A DNA stretch of 64,000 bases from Halalkalibacter okhensis (GTDB taxonomy: Bacteria; Bacillota; Bacilli; Bacillales; Bacillaceae_D): NCBI RefSeq assembly GCF_000787375.1, contig NZ_JRJU01000006.1, positions 62,001 to 126,000 on the forward strand, read 5' to 3'. Below the pieces are notes generated by a model. The model did not search any database. It had not been told where the DNA came from and was given only the letters and a program-made list of their open reading frames with translations. The translations under genes and the position numbers were made by a program. Shown piece after piece: positions 27,943 through 38,200 of the stretch. The stretch's first letter is position 1, and the number at the start of each line of letters is the position of its first letter.

Positions 27943-29064
27943 TTATCTACTTAAATAGTCTATAATGGTTGGAACCGCAAAGGAAATGGCCTTCTCATTT
28001 GGTTCTAACCTCGCATCATGCAGCCCATATGCACTATCAACACCGAGCCAGAACATAAAGCCAGGAATTTCTTCTAAGAAGTAGCCAAAATCCTCCCCAG
28101 TCATTGCCTCGTCACATATAACAAGATTGACCGATTCCTTACCTTTCAAATATTCAATAAAATCATTTGTAACACGTTCCTCGTTATACACTTGGCAATA
28201 ATTAGCTCCATAATCTATCGAAATGGAGCAATCAAAGCCGATCTCCATCCCTTTTGTTAAATCTTCAATTCGTTTTTTTATTAACTTCATTGTCTCGATT
28301 GAACGTGTTCTAATTGTTCCTTCAATTACGGCCGTATCAGCAATAATATTTTGTTTTGTCCCACCCTTAATCACTCCAATCGTTACAACACCAGCATCTA
28401 ACGGATTGACATTTCTAGATACAATCGTTTGTAACTGGGTTACAAGATGACTCGCTGCAACGACCATATCATTAGCAGTATGAGGATAGGCTGCATGCCC
28501 ACCTTTTCCCTTTAACGTTATAAATAACTCAGAAGTATTTGCAAATAACAAGCCTGTCTTAATGGCAATCGTACCTACTGGATATTCAGGGGCAATATGA
28601 AGCGCCATAATTTGATCAGGTTTCCATTCCATTAACTGAGGTGATTCGAGCATAGGCTTAGCACCACCTGGCCCCTCTTCAGCAGGTTGAAAGATAAACA
28701 CCTGATTATATTTAGGTTGTTGATGAGCAAAATACGATAACACGCCCAAGGCAATCGTCATATGTAGATCGTGACCGCATGCGTGCATTGCCCCTTCATG
28801 TGTCGAACGAAATTCCGTATAGGACGTTTGTTCATCAATTGGCAAGCCATCAATGTCGGCACGATAACCAATTGTTTTTGAACTGTCTAATCCTTTCACA
28901 TGAACTAGTATCCCTGTTTTCCATTTTTTTATTGTTAAGAGCTCTTGCGGTAGTTTCCCAATCTGTTCTAGTAGATACTGTTGTGTTTTTACTTCCGCAT
29001 AACCGAATTCCGGAATTCGGTGTAAATCACGACGTATTTGTGTTAATTGCTCAACTGATAACAT
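27943..29064 (-). CDS. dapL: N-acetyldiaminopimelate deacetylase
   Basis: A 373-residue M20D metallohydrolase (YkuR) that removes acetate from N-acetyl-LL-diaminopimelate in the acetylase branch of lysine and peptidoglycan-precursor synthesis. Motifs are [33 protein letters not shown] (metal ligands) and [11 protein letters not shown] (catalytic Glu). It overlaps the end of the upstream aminotransferase gene by 14 bp, indicating translational coupling. Together with dapH it forms the standard pair. Confidence 0.94.
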   Translation of the reverse strand: MLSVEQLTQIRRDLHRIPEFGYAEVKTQQYLLEQIGKLPQELLTIKKWKTGILVHVKGLDSSKTIGYRADIDGLPIDEQTSYTEFRSTHEGAMHACGHDLHMTIALGVLSYFAHQQPKYNQVFIFQPAEEGPGGAKPMLESPQLMEWKPDQIMALHIAPEYPVGTIAIKTGLLFANTSELFITLKGKGGHAAYPHTANDMVVAASHLVTQLQTIVSRNVNPLDAGVVTIGVIKGGTKQNIIADTAVIEGTIRTRSIETMKLIKKRIEDLTKGMEIGFDCSISIDYGANYCQVYNEERVTNDFIEYLKGKESVNLVICDEAMTGEDFGYFLEEIPGFMFWLGVDSAYGLHDARLEPNEKAISFAVPTIIDYLSR

Positions 29065-30268
29065 TAGATTTCACCACTTTTTGTAGCTTTTCTTCAAATG
29101 CCTTAATAAATAAAGTAACCTCTCGACTAGTTAATGTTAGCGGTGGCAACAAGCGTATAATTGTTTGTTGAGTCACATCAACCATAAGCCCCTCTTCAAG
29201 TAACTGACGTTGAATCTCTTTCACTTGGGCGGCTTCAACGTTCATCACAATGCCAAGCATCATACCTTTGCCGCGTACATCTGTGATGATACTTGGAAAC
29301 TGCTCTTTTAATTTTATGACAGATTGATATAGCTCAGAAGCCACTTTATTGCCTTCTTCAAGCTGTCCTTTTTCAATTAAAACATCAATAACCGCATTTC
29401 CTAATGCAGCGCTTAATGGTGATGGTCCAAAGGTTGTACCATGGTCTCCAGGTTTAAACAAATGTGCATAGCGTTCTGCAACAATAATCCCGCCAAGTGG
29501 AAGACCTCCACCAATCCCTTTTGCAAAAAGAATAACATCAGGTTCAATCTCTGCGTGTTGATAAGCAAAAAATGTTCCTGTTCGTCCTACACCTGTTTGA
29601 ATTTCATCCATACAACACAGGACACCAAATTCATCACAAAGTCTAGATATTTCTTGTAAATATTCTTTTTCAAGTGTCACAATACCACCAGATCCTAAGA
29701 TTGGCTCAACAATGATTGCAGCTGGTTTATCCTTTTCAAAAATGTCTCTTAACGCTTTTACATTATGAGGTTCTACCTCATACACAGGTGTATCAGTGAC
29801 AGGGAAATCTTGATAGACCCCTGCTTGTCTTGTTAGCTTTAATGCCCCTAAAGTTCTACCATGAAAACTCTTTTCCAGCACAACAACACCGTTACGATCT
29901 TCTGTTTGTTCTTTTGACCATTTGTGAACAAACTTCAATGCAGCCTCTGTAGCTTCTGCCCCTGAGTTCGCAAAGAAAACCTTACCCTTAATTGAGCGTG
30001 CAATCAATTTTTCTGCTAATGTAATCGCTGGTTTGTTATAAAAATAATTTGATATATGAAGAAATTTTGCCGCTTGACCCGTAAGTGCTTTCGTAATCTC
30101 AGGATGAGAGTGGCCTAAAATATTAACAGCTAAGCCTGTAAATAAATCTAAATATTTCTTGCCTTCTTCATCAAATAAATAGTTTCCTTCTCCACGATCA
30201 ATCACAATCGGTAAGCGTCCATATGTAGACATGATGACTTGGTTGTCACGTTCCATCCAATTTGACAC
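29051..30268 (-). CDS. class III aminotransferase (ArgD-like), probably N-acetyl-LL-diaminopimelate aminotransferase
   Basis: A 405-residue PLP enzyme of the acetylornithine aminotransferase subgroup: [15 protein letters not shown] binds the cofactor phosphate, [13 protein letters not shown] holds the PLP aspartate, [14 protein letters not shown] the Schiff-base lysine, and [11 protein letters not shown] the family motif. It sits between dapH and dapL and overlaps dapL, so the likely role is the transamination step between them, done by class I PatA in B. subtilis. This is inference from position; E. coli ArgD is known to act on the succinyl analogue. The start is GTG at 30268, 8 bases after AAAGGGG; the ATG at 30286 lies before that site. 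Confidence 0.82.
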   Translation of the reverse strand: MSNWMERDNQVIMSTYGRLPIVIDRGEGNYLFDEEGKKYLDLFTGLAVNILGHSHPEITKALTGQAAKFLHISNYFYNKPAITLAEKLIARSIKGKVFFANSGAEATEAALKFVHKWSKEQTEDRNGVVVLEKSFHGRTLGALKLTRQAGVYQDFPVTDTPVYEVEPHNVKALRDIFEKDKPAAIIVEPILGSGGIVTLEKEYLQEISRLCDEFGVLCCMDEIQTGVGRTGTFFAYQHAEIEPDVILFAKGIGGGLPLGGIIVAERYAHLFKPGDHGTTFGPSPLSAALGNAVIDVLIEKGQLEEGNKVASELYQSVIKLKEQFPSIITDVRGKGMMLGIVMNVEAAQVKEIQRQLLEEGLMVDVTQQTIIRLLPPLTLTSREVTLFIKAFEEKLQKVVKSNVIS

Positions 30269-30351
30269 AAAATGATCCCCTTTCATTCCAAGTACGGAAA
30301 GAGCTTTGCCGAAAGGAGGATCCCTTACAACAAAGCTGCTTGTCCACTTAC

Positions 30352-31074
30352 TTATCTATCTTCATTTAAACGACGAAGTTCTTGTTTAATCTCTGTTTTG
30401 CCTTTTGTTTTTTCATCAATTTCTTTAATCACACGTGCTGGTGTACCAGCGACTACTGTATTTGGAGGAACATCTTCAGTTACGATCGCTCCTGCAGCTA
30501 CAACAGCCCCCTTACCTACAGTTACTCCTTCTAAGATAACGCAGTTTGCACCAACTACTACATCGTCTTCAACAACTACTGGCTTCGCAGAAGGTGGCTC
30601 GATCACTCCAGCTAATACTGAACCTGCGCCAATGTGACAGTTCTTTCCTACTGTTGCACGTCCTCCTAATACTGCATTCATATCAATCATCGTGCCTTCG
30701 CCGATAACAGAACCGATATTAATACTAGCCCCCATCATGATAACCGCATTGTTTCCGATTTCAACTTGATCTCGGATAACAGCACCAGGCTCAATGCGCG
30801 CTTGAATTCCTTTCATGTCAAGAAGCGGAATAGCAGAGTTACGACGATCATTCTCTACAACATAGTCTTCAATTTTCGCTTCATTTTCCTTTAATACAGG
30901 TTCAATATCACTCCACTCACCAAAAAGTACGCCTGCAGAACCTGTAATAAATGCTTTTGTATCGGCTCCAAAGTTTAAGCCCTCTAAATCACCTTTAATA
31001 TGTACTTTTACTGGGGTTTTCTTTTCACTATTAGAGATAAATTGAATAATCTCATTTGCATCCATCATTTTCAT
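30352..31074 (-). CDS. dapH: 2,3,4,5-tetrahydropyridine-2,6-dicarboxylate N-acetyltransferase
   Basis: A 240-residue left-handed beta-helix acyltransferase (YkuQ). Many imperfect hexapeptide repeats run from about residue 90 (for example [20 protein letters not shown]), after an N-terminal domain with the family-specific start. It acetylates tetrahydrodipicolinate, opening the acetylase route to meso-diaminopimelate and lysine. First gene of the operon dapH-aminotransferase-dapL. GGAGG lies 8 bases before the ATG. Confidence 0.95.
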   Translation of the reverse strand: MKMMDANEIIQFISNSEKKTPVKVHIKGDLEGLNFGADTKAFITGSAGVLFGEWSDIEPVLKENEAKIEDYVVENDRRNSAIPLLDMKGIQARIEPGAVIRDQVEIGNNAVIMMGASINIGSVIGEGTMIDMNAVLGGRATVGKNCHIGAGSVLAGVIEPPSAKPVVVEDDVVVGANCVILEGVTVGKGAVVAAGAIVTEDVPPNTVVAGTPARVIKEIDEKTKGKTEIKQELRRLNEDR

Positions 31075-31165
31075 GTTTAAGTCCTCCTACCTTTCTAAAA
31101 CAATCTCTTCATTATGATAAAGATTTCGCCGAAAAAAAGCAATGGAAAAAGACTGTTTTTCGACA

Positions 31166-31312
31166 GGTAGCTGAAAAAGGTACGATTTTCATCTTTTTCA
31201 GCTGCCTTTAAGCAATGAGCGGAACCGTTGCTTTGTCTTAAGCCTGCTGTGATTGGGGTTCTCATAGCAGGCGCGCAACATGTGGAGCCATTGCCGCTTC
31301 CTCGAATTTACT
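31166..31312 (+). repeat. dispersed repeat copy A
   Basis: It opens with a hairpin (31166-31206: GGTAGCTGAAAAAG / CTTTTTCAGCTGCC with loop GTACGATTTTCAT) and continues with a body containing CTTTAAGCAATGAGCGG and GTGGAGCCATTGCCGCTTC. The body matches copy B (reverse strand, 45.4-45.6 kb) and partly copy C (39.8 kb). No reading frame is visible. It fills the gap between dapH and the AEC gene. Confidence 0.8.
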
Positions 31313-31353
31313 AAAAGGATTTTTGCATAGGCCTCTCAGTGACTTTTAGCCTT

Positions 31354-32250
31354 TCATCCTAAAATAATTAACAACACAGTGATTGTTATGACACTTAGAA
31401 TAGTTGAAACTAACGTCACACTAGAAACAAGTCTAGGATGTGAATCAAATTGTACAGCATACATGACGATTGTTGCCGCTGAAGGCATGGCTGAAGAAAC
31501 AATTAACACTTTAGCCATAGTAGGATCCATGGGTAACACTAATGTTATACCAAATCCAATAGCCGGAGAAATGAGCAACCTCATAATGGTTGAATAAGTT
31601 ACTTTCCCCCATTCAAATCCCCCCCATTGTATTCTCGCTAATTGCATCCCCAAAATAATCATCACTGTTGGGATCGCCGCTTCTGCTATGATATCAACTG
31701 TAACTAGAACATTATCTGGCAAAGACACATTAAAGACCTTCAAGAAAAGGCCAATGACTACCGCATACGTTGCCGGCATCTTAAAAACTTCTTTAAGCGC
31801 AACCCCAAATCCAGCCTTTCCTCTAGCGGCATAATAGACACCGAAACAATTCATAATAATCGATTGCAATACAAGAAACATAACTGCATAAGCGAAAGCC
31901 TCTTCACCATAAGCAAATAAAATAATGGGGGCACCATAATTCCCTGCATTCATAAAAGCCGTTGAAAGAATTAAGCCACTTTCTGTGGACTGATTATATT
32001 TCATGATCTTAGCGTAAATTTTGTTTACCACAATTAGACTAAATAATAGAATAATAGAAAAAATAACCATATAAAAAGACTGTACATTTAAGTCAGCACT
32101 ATAAAATGTTCGGAACACTAAACAAGGTGTCATAATAAAAATGGCAACCGTCGATACTGGTTTTATGTCTATTCTCTTCCACTTTTGAACGGCAAATCCA
32201 ATAATAAAAACAAAAAAAACAGGTACGACCACTTGAATAAATATATCCAT
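31354..32250 (-). CDS. AEC family transporter
   Basis: A 298-residue membrane protein of the auxin efflux carrier family, with two sets of about five hydrophobic helices. The family pattern STAFMNAGNYGAPI near residue 95 (conserved Asn-x-Gly) is present, and a similar half-repeat lies near the C-terminus (VLIVSSAMPSAAT). Bacterial members move small organic acids such as malonate or malate; the substrate cannot be assigned here. Transcribed alone, between repeat copy A and the ace genes. Confidence 0.82.
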   Translation of the reverse strand: MDIFIQVVVPVFFVFIIGFAVQKWKRIDIKPVSTVAIFIMTPCLVFRTFYSADLNVQSFYMVIFSIILLFSLIVVNKIYAKIMKYNQSTESGLILSTAFMNAGNYGAPIILFAYGEEAFAYAVMFLVLQSIIMNCFGVYYAARGKAGFGVALKEVFKMPATYAVVIGLFLKVFNVSLPDNVLVTVDIIAEAAIPTVMIILGMQLARIQWGGFEWGKVTYSTIMRLLISPAIGFGITLVLPMDPTMAKVLIVSSAMPSAATIVMYAVQFDSHPRLVSSVTLVSTILSVITITVLLIILG

Positions 32251-32356
32251 TTTGAATCCTCCAACCTGAACTTCCTAAATTATGTATATCGACCATTATA
32301 CTCTTCATTTTGAACGAATTGAATAGATCAGTCTCGATATTTCCCCGGCAAGAAAT

Positions 32357-32408
32357 AAAAAAATGGTACATGGAATGAGTTGTATCGACAACTCATTCCA
32401 TGTACCAT
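32357..32408 (-). terminator. perfect 21-bp hairpin terminator of the ace operon
   Basis: ATGGTACATGGAATGAGTTG plus one T pairs perfectly with its complement across the 4-nt loop ATCG. Seven T follow on the minus strand. It lies 72 bp after the aceA stop and is unusually long and mismatch-free. Confidence 0.85.
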
Positions 32409-32480
32409 ATCAATATAATAAATTAATTTGTGTAGTATAACAGTAACTCCAAAAAAATATAAACACGATCAGTTACTCAT

Positions 32481-33776
32481 TCATTTCTGAAATTGCGCTT
32501 CCTCTGTTGAACCTTTTAAAGCAGTCGTTGAAGATGTCCCCCCTGAAACAACCTGAGAGATTTCATCAAAGTACCCTGTTCCTACCTCACGCTGGTGTCG
32601 TGTTGCAGTATACCCTTTTTGTTCGCTTGCAAATTCGGCTTGTTGCAATTCAGAGTATGCACCCATACCGCGCTTCTTGTATCCATGAGCGAGCTCAAAC
32701 ATACTATGATTGAGTGCATGGAATCCTGCAAGTGTTACAAATTGGAACTTATAGCCCATTTTCCCTAATTCAACTTGATATGTTTCAATCGTTTCTTTAT
32801 CAAGGTTTGCTTCCCAATTAAATGATGGTGAACAATTATAGGCAAGCATTTTCCCTGGATATTTTGCATGTATAGCGTCTGCAAATTGCCTTGCTTCTTC
32901 TAATGATGGCTTAGACGTTTCGCACCAAATCAAATCAGCATAAGGAGCATAAGACAGACCCCTTGCAATCGCTTGATTAATTCCTGCTTTTGTTCGGTAA
33001 AACCCTTCTGGTGTACGCTCTCCTGTAATAAATCGATGATCACTAGGGTCAATATCACTTGTAATTAAGTCAGCAGCATCCGCGTCTGTTCGCGCCACAA
33101 TGATTGTCGGAACTCCACTTACATCAGCAGCAAGTCGTGCAGCTGTTAAATTTCGAATAGCTGTTTGTGTTGGAATAAGAACTTTCCCCCCAAGATGACC
33201 GCATTTTTTCTCAGATGCGAGTTGATCTTCAAAATGCACTCCTGCAGCGCCTGCTTCAATCATTCCTTTCATTAATTCAAATACGTTCAGTTGACCACCA
33301 AATCCAGCTTCCGCATCGGCTACAATCGGCGCAAAATAATCAATATCCCCTGTGCCCTCCATGTGTTGAATCTGATCAGCACGCTGCAATGCTTGATTGA
33401 TCCGCTTTACTACACTTGGAACACTATTGGCGGGGTATAGGCTTTGATCTGGATACATTTGACCAGCAAGATTTGCATCGGCAGCTACTTGCCACCCACT
33501 TAAATAAATAGCTTTCAAACCTGCCTTCACTTGTTGAACAGCTTGGTTTCCAGTTAGTGCACCTAGGGCGTTTACGTAATCATCTTTCTTTAATAACTTC
33601 CATAGTTTCTCGGCACCCCTTCTAGCAAGTGTATGCTCAACTTGAACAGACCCCCTTAACCGAACAACATCTTCAGCTGAATAAGGTCTTTCAATCCCAT
33701 TCCACCTTAAATCTTCTCCCCATTTTCTCTCCAACTGTCTTACTTCCATTTGTCTAGATTCCATTTGCATACTCAT
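32481..33776 (-). CDS. aceA: isocitrate lyase
   Basis: A protein of about 431 residues that splits isocitrate to glyoxylate and succinate in the glyoxylate bypass, allowing growth on acetate or fatty acids. The catalytic motif KKCGHLGGK near residue 185 is intact, as are [14 protein letters not shown], the metal-binding [10 protein letters not shown] and the C-terminal NCSPSFNWE region. Translation probably starts at the ATG at 33776, 8 bases after GGGAG; the ATG at 33782 is nearly on that site. It follows aceB by about 24 bp, forming one operon. Confidence 0.95.
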   Translation of the reverse strand: MSMQMESRQMEVRQLERKWGEDLRWNGIERPYSAEDVVRLRGSVQVEHTLARRGAEKLWKLLKKDDYVNALGALTGNQAVQQVKAGLKAIYLSGWQVAADANLAGQMYPDQSLYPANSVPSVVKRINQALQRADQIQHMEGTGDIDYFAPIVADAEAGFGGQLNVFELMKGMIEAGAAGVHFEDQLASEKKCGHLGGKVLIPTQTAIRNLTAARLAADVSGVPTIIVARTDADAADLITSDIDPSDHRFITGERTPEGFYRTKAGINQAIARGLSYAPYADLIWCETSKPSLEEARQFADAIHAKYPGKMLAYNCSPSFNWEANLDKETIETYQVELGKMGYKFQFVTLAGFHALNHSMFELAHGYKKRGMGAYSELQQAEFASEQKGYTATRHQREVGTGYFDEISQVVSGGTSSTTALKGSTEEAQFQK

Positions 33777-33800
33777 TTCCATCTCTCCCTATCTTTTTTA

Positions 33801-35399
33801 TTAGTTTATTAGTTGATAACCAGGTAGCGTAAGAAACTCTTCAAATTCATCCTCTTCAATTAAAGTAGTAAATAAATGTGCAGCTTCAGTAAATCTTCCT
33901 TGTCCCCACCTCTGTTCACCTAGTTCACCACGTAAAATATCTAGCTCCTCCTCTTGAATGCGTTTAACTAGCTCTAAAGTGATATCGGTCCCATTATTTA
34001 ATATCCCTTTTGGATGCCTTATCCATTGCCATACTTGCGCACGAGAAATTTCTGCTGTAGCTGCATCCTCCATTAAATTCCGAATCGGTGCAGCACCATT
34101 TCCATTTAACCATGATTCAATATATTGAATCCCTACACTAATGTTCATACGAAGTCCTTCTTCCGTAATCGAACCATCAGGCACTTCGATTAAGTCCTTT
34201 GCCGTAACTTCAACATCTTCTCTCTTTTTATCTATTTGGTTTGGTGTTGGCATATAGCAGTTAAATACTTCTTTTGCAACTGGAACAAGAGCTGGATGTG
34301 CTACCCAAGTACCATCATGTCCATCTCGGACCTCTCTTTCTTTGTCTAGACGTACTTTTTCAAACGCTTCTCTATTTTTCACTTCATTGTTTTTAACAGG
34401 AATTTGTGCAGCCATCCCTCCAATAGCAGGTGCTCCTCTTTTGTGACATGTTTTAATTGTTAAGAGCGAATAAGCTCTCATAAATGGAGACGTCATTGTG
34501 ACTTGACTTCGATCTGGCAGTACAACATCAGGATGATTGCGGAAGCGCTTTAAATAACTAAATATATAATCCCAACGACCACAATTTAATCCGGCTGAAT
34601 GATCCTTTAATTCAAATAAAATTTCGTCCATTTCAAAGGATGCTAAGATCGTTTCAATTAATACCGTCGCTTTAATCGTTCCTTTTGGAATGCCTAATTG
34701 CCTTTGCGCACTAATAAATACATCATTCCATAGCCTAGCTTCAAGGTGACTCTCCATCTTTGGTAAATAAAAGTATGGTCCCGTTCCTCTACTGATTAAT
34801 TCCTTGGCATTGTGGAACATATATAAACCAAAATCAACAAGACTAGCAGAAACAGGCTGCCCATCTAATAAAAGATGTTTCTCAACTAAATGCCATCCTC
34901 GTGGCCTCACAACCAAAGTTGAAGTATTTTCATTGAGCTGATAAATTTTGCCTGTTTTCGTATTTTCATATTGAATCGTTCTTCTAATTGCATCACGGAG
35001 ATTGATTTGACCTTGTATTGTATTATCCCATGTAGGAGCATTAGCGTCTTCAAAATCAGCCATAAAAACGTGTGCGCCTGAATTCAATGCATTAATAACC
35101 ATTTTCCGTTCAACTGGCCCCGTAATTTCAACTCGACGATCTTGCAAATCATTCGGAAGTGGAGCAATCGTCCAATCACTTTCTCTAATGTGCTTTGTTG
35201 AATCCAAGAATGATGGCATGATCCCCTGGTCTAACTCTTCTTGTCGAACTTGCCTCCTTTGCAAAAGCTTCTCCCTTCGTCCATTAAATGTTCTGCATAG
35301 CCCTTCAACAAAAGCTAAAGCTTCAGGTGTTAAGATTTCTTTACTACATTGATTTACTAGCCCAACTACTCGCAGGCCTTGCTTCGTGTCCTGACTCAC
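33801..35399 (-). CDS. aceB: malate synthase A
   Basis: A 532-residue enzyme that condenses glyoxylate with acetyl-CoA to malate. Recognised by the TIM-barrel pattern [34 protein letters not shown] with the metal-binding Glu region, [11 protein letters not shown], and the C-terminal domain with [19 protein letters not shown]. Length is normal for type A. The start is taken as GTG at 35399 (MSQDTKQGL...) because GGGAGGAG lies about 6 bases upstream; the ATG at 35417 overlaps the ribosome site. A perfect palindrome lies just upstream. Confidence 0.95.
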   Translation of the reverse strand: MSQDTKQGLRVVGLVNQCSKEILTPEALAFVEGLCRTFNGRREKLLQRRQVRQEELDQGIMPSFLDSTKHIRESDWTIAPLPNDLQDRRVEITGPVERKMVINALNSGAHVFMADFEDANAPTWDNTIQGQINLRDAIRRTIQYENTKTGKIYQLNENTSTLVVRPRGWHLVEKHLLLDGQPVSASLVDFGLYMFHNAKELISRGTGPYFYLPKMESHLEARLWNDVFISAQRQLGIPKGTIKATVLIETILASFEMDEILFELKDHSAGLNCGRWDYIFSYLKRFRNHPDVVLPDRSQVTMTSPFMRAYSLLTIKTCHKRGAPAIGGMAAQIPVKNNEVKNREAFEKVRLDKEREVRDGHDGTWVAHPALVPVAKEVFNCYMPTPNQIDKKREDVEVTAKDLIEVPDGSITEEGLRMNISVGIQYIESWLNGNGAAPIRNLMEDAATAEISRAQVWQWIRHPKGILNNGTDITLELVKRIQEEELDILRGELGEQRWGQGRFTEAAHLFTTLIEEDEFEEFLTLPGYQLIN

Positions 35400-35417
35400 A
35401 ACTTTCTCCTCCCTCAT

Positions 35418-35431
35418 CTGTATTAATACAG
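35418..35431. promoter_or_regulatory. candidate operator upstream of aceB
   Basis: CTGTATTAATACAG is a perfect 14-bp palindrome directly before the aceB ribosome site. A second symmetrical site, TGTTATAATATAACA, lies about 15 bp further upstream over a possible -10 region. Both fit repressor binding, and no regulator gene is adjacent. Confidence 0.5.
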
Positions 35432-35635
35432 TTATTAACTTATGTTGTTATAATATAACAGAAGAGGTGGTTCTGCAACCATTTTTTTCTTTTTTTCTGA
35501 ATTTTCTTTGCTGAGGTCAGAAAAGCTTTCATTGAGAACCGTTAATAGAGAACAAAAAAAGGCATGAAAAGGTTGCGAGAGACATGTTAATAACAGCAAA
35601 GGTTCAATTAAAACAGGGGCAATACAAATAACATC

Positions 35636-35666
35636 AAAAAACGCTCAGAAATATCTGAGCGTTTTT
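35636..35666. terminator. terminator in the lipoprotein-aceB gap
   Basis: Perfect 13-bp stem AAAAACGCTCAGA / TCTGAGCGTTTTT. It probably ends the lipoprotein transcript. The rest of the 484-bp gap (35400-35883) holds no gene but has imperfect GATCC-centred repeats at 35709-35727, 35759-35776 and 35804-35823. Confidence 0.8.
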
Positions 35667-35883
35667 GGTCTAACAACTTTAGGAATGAGCTACATTTTGT
35701 AGTTTTACCTGATCCTCATTCCGCTATTTTATTTATATGATTGTTCTCTTTATAGATTCGGATCCTCGTTCTGTTATGACCTTAAAGTTTATTGATTTTG
35801 AGTCTATAGCGAATCAGGATCCTATTTAATTCATATAAAATGCTGTAGATTAAATAATAGGATACAAATCATCTAATCCCCTT

Positions 35884-36417
35884 TTAGTTATCGTTTTCAC
35901 TCGCTCTTTTTAACCATGCATAAGCTAAATGACTTTCCTCTGTTTTGGCTTCAAACATCAATTCATAATTATCTAGTTTATATACAAACGTCCAATATCC
36001 ATCCATTTCATTTATTTCACTTTGATCTGGGGTACCTAGTTGTCTTTTCATCTCTTCATTAGTAAGCTGATGATCACCTATATTTATGGCAATAGCAACA
36101 CCAATGTTTGTTTCTGGATCAAAAAAATACGTTGCCTGATCGTACTCCAAATAAACTCCACCTTCATAATATCCCTGCGCTATCGGCTCACCTAATTGTT
36201 TCCTGACCTCTTCTATACTTTGTTCAATATAAGCTTGCACAGGGGTGAAAATTCCAGTATACCCCTGCTCGATCCATGAAAACGATAGGAAAGAACCCGT
36301 TTGACTCATATCGACCTTTGTAATTTGCCCCTGCTTTTCAACAATTGGTTCTTCACCAGAGACTTGTCCACACCCTGTTAATAACAATAATAAAACGATA
36401 AATAAAAGATTTTTCAT
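35884..36417 (-). CDS. DUF4309-like lipoprotein
   Basis: A 177-residue lipoprotein: a signal peptide of Leu-rich residues ending LLLLTGC, then a soluble domain with two similar halves, each carrying a Lys/Arg-QLGxP turn (VRKQLGEPIAQG and MKRQLGTPDQSE). This is the pattern of the DUF4309 family. It is exported and membrane-tethered; function unknown. The ATG at 36417 lies 6 bases after GAGGTG; the longer GTG start is within that site. Confidence 0.65.
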   Translation of the reverse strand: MKNLLFIVLLLLLTGCGQVSGEEPIVEKQGQITKVDMSQTGSFLSFSWIEQGYTGIFTPVQAYIEQSIEEVRKQLGEPIAQGYYEGGVYLEYDQATYFFDPETNIGVAIAINIGDHQLTNEEMKRQLGTPDQSEINEMDGYWTFVYKLDNYELMFEAKTEESHLAYAWLKRASENDN

Positions 36418-36512
36418 TTCGCTCACCTCTTAGTAATGCAAATAATAAAAGTGTTGACGAACATGAAACTAATTAACCTTATTAGTGTATGTAATTCATA
36501 AATAAGCATGCC

Positions 36513-36568
36513 AAAAAAGATGACCTAATCCTCCCTATCATTCATACTTACGGAGGAATAGGTCATCT
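36513..36568 (-). terminator. terminator after the second BCCT gene
   Basis: A 17-bp stem with one mismatch (AGATGACCTAATCCTCC / GGAGGAATAGGTCATCT) followed by six T on the minus strand. Confidence 0.88.
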
Positions 36569-36577
36569 AACGTTACA

Positions 36578-38077
36578 TCATCCTTCTTTGCGCGTTCTTT
36601 TAAAGCCTTTCACTTCCGTCTTAAATACCTTGAGAATGCCAATACTCATAATTAGTAATACAATGGTCAAAGGAAAAGCACTTACAATAATTGCTGTTTG
36701 AAGTGCCTGTAAACCACCCGATGCCATAAGAACAATAGCTGATGCGGATAGAATTAAACCCCAAGATATTTTTATGAAATTAGAGGGATCCATATCTCCT
36801 TCAGTCGTCTGCATACCTAAAACAAATGTTGCAGAATCTGCAGAAGTAATGAAGAATGTTGTAATCAATAAGACAGTAACAACGGAAAGAAACCCACCTA
36901 AAGGGAGATGTTCATATACAAAAAACAGGCCTGTCTCTAAGCTTTGTCCAGCAACATCAATACCATGTAATAAGTCCAAGTTTATCCCGGTTCCACCAAA
37001 CACACAAAACCAAAAGGCGCAAACAAGGGTAGGAACAACTAAAACGGCGATTGTAAACTCTCGAATGGTTCGCCCTCTTGAAACCCTTGCAATAAACATA
37101 CCTACAAATGGCGACCAAGAAATCCACCACGCCCAGTAAAAGATGGTCCAACCTTGTGTCCAGGCAGCTCTTTGTTCATCAAATGGAAATATTCGTAAAC
37201 CCATTTGTGGCAAGTTTTGAATATATTCCCCTAATGTATGTGTAAATAAATTCAACAAAAACAAGGTAGGTCCCAATATCACCATTGCAATCAATAAAAG
37301 TGTTGCTAAGATCATATTAGTATTACTTAAATACTTAATCCCACGCTTAATTCCTGTACTAGCAGAGAGAATAAACAATACTGTAATAATAGAAATAATG
37401 ATAAGTTGAACCGTAAAATTAACAGGGACCCCAATCAAGTACCCTAGTCCAGCATTAATTTGTTGAGCACCTAACCCTAATGAAGCGCAAACTCCAAAGA
37501 TCGTTGCAAATACAGCAATAATATCAACTGTATATCCAAGCGGGCCATTAACACGATCTCCAAAAATGGGATGCAAGGTTGCACTCATTAAACCAGGTGC
37601 ACCCTTTCGAAACTTAAAATAAGCAAGCGCTAAGGCAACAACAGCATAAATCGCCCAAGCATGAAACCCCCAATGCAAATACGTATACCGAAGAGCAAGA
37701 AGAGCTGATGCTTCTGTACTTCCTTCGCCTGTTGGAGGAGCAGCATAATGGGAGACAGGCTCAGATACTCCATAAAATAAAAGTCCAATCCCCATACCGG
37801 CACTAAATAACATAGCAAACCAGGTTGCTCTATTGAAATCTGGTTTATCTGTATCTTTACCGAGTCTTATTTTCCCGTATTTACTAAAAATCAATATGAG
37901 CGAGAAAATTAAAAAGAACGTAGCAGCTAAGTTATAAAACCAACCAAAAGCACTTAAGAAAAAAGCTTGTGCAATACCCATCATTTCTCCAAGTTGCTCA
38001 GGAAACAATGCTCCCCAAATAACAAAAATAAGAGCCATCACAACCGAAATCTTATAAGTAACAGTTAAATTCTTCAC
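36578..38077 (-). CDS. second BCCT family osmolyte transporter
   Basis: A 499-residue integral membrane protein of about 12 helices, paralogous to the transporter at 9.9 kb and sharing GMGIGLLFYGVSEP near residue 95 and WTIFYWAWWISWSPFVG near 310. The signature glycine-rich segment has F/Y where the first paralogue has F/W, so ligand range may differ. It lacks the long Lys/Glu tail of the first copy, ending in a short basic segment, which suggests different osmotic control. Neighbour of an MscS channel: uptake and release of osmolytes lie side by side. Confidence 0.87.
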   Translation of the reverse strand: MKNLTVTYKISVVMALIFVIWGALFPEQLGEMMGIAQAFFLSAFGWFYNLAATFFLIFSLILIFSKYGKIRLGKDTDKPDFNRATWFAMLFSAGMGIGLLFYGVSEPVSHYAAPPTGEGSTEASALLALRYTYLHWGFHAWAIYAVVALALAYFKFRKGAPGLMSATLHPIFGDRVNGPLGYTVDIIAVFATIFGVCASLGLGAQQINAGLGYLIGVPVNFTVQLIIISIITVLFILSASTGIKRGIKYLSNTNMILATLLLIAMVILGPTLFLLNLFTHTLGEYIQNLPQMGLRIFPFDEQRAAWTQGWTIFYWAWWISWSPFVGMFIARVSRGRTIREFTIAVLVVPTLVCAFWFCVFGGTGINLDLLHGIDVAGQSLETGLFFVYEHLPLGGFLSVVTVLLITTFFITSADSATFVLGMQTTEGDMDPSNFIKISWGLILSASAIVLMASGGLQALQTAIIVSAFPLTIVLLIMSIGILKVFKTEVKGFKRTRKEG

Positions 38078-38164
38078 GTTTTTTATCTCCTTCCTTTCCT
38101 ACTCCCTACTCTCCTATTTAGCTTGCGACAAATTAAAATATTTATTAATAAGAACATCAATACC

Positions 38165-38200
38165 AAAAAGAGAGCTCAGCTTTCGCTAGAACTCTCTTTT
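38165..38200 (-). terminator. terminator overlapping the MscS gene end
   Basis: Stem AAAAGAGAG / CTCTCTTTT and T-run on the minus strand; the mscS stop codon at 38176 is inside it. Confidence 0.7.

Noticed and set aside
32363-32408. Long perfect palindrome considered as an attachment site or transposon end
   Set aside because: Its position after aceA and the T7 run fit a terminator, and no integrase or direct repeats flank it.
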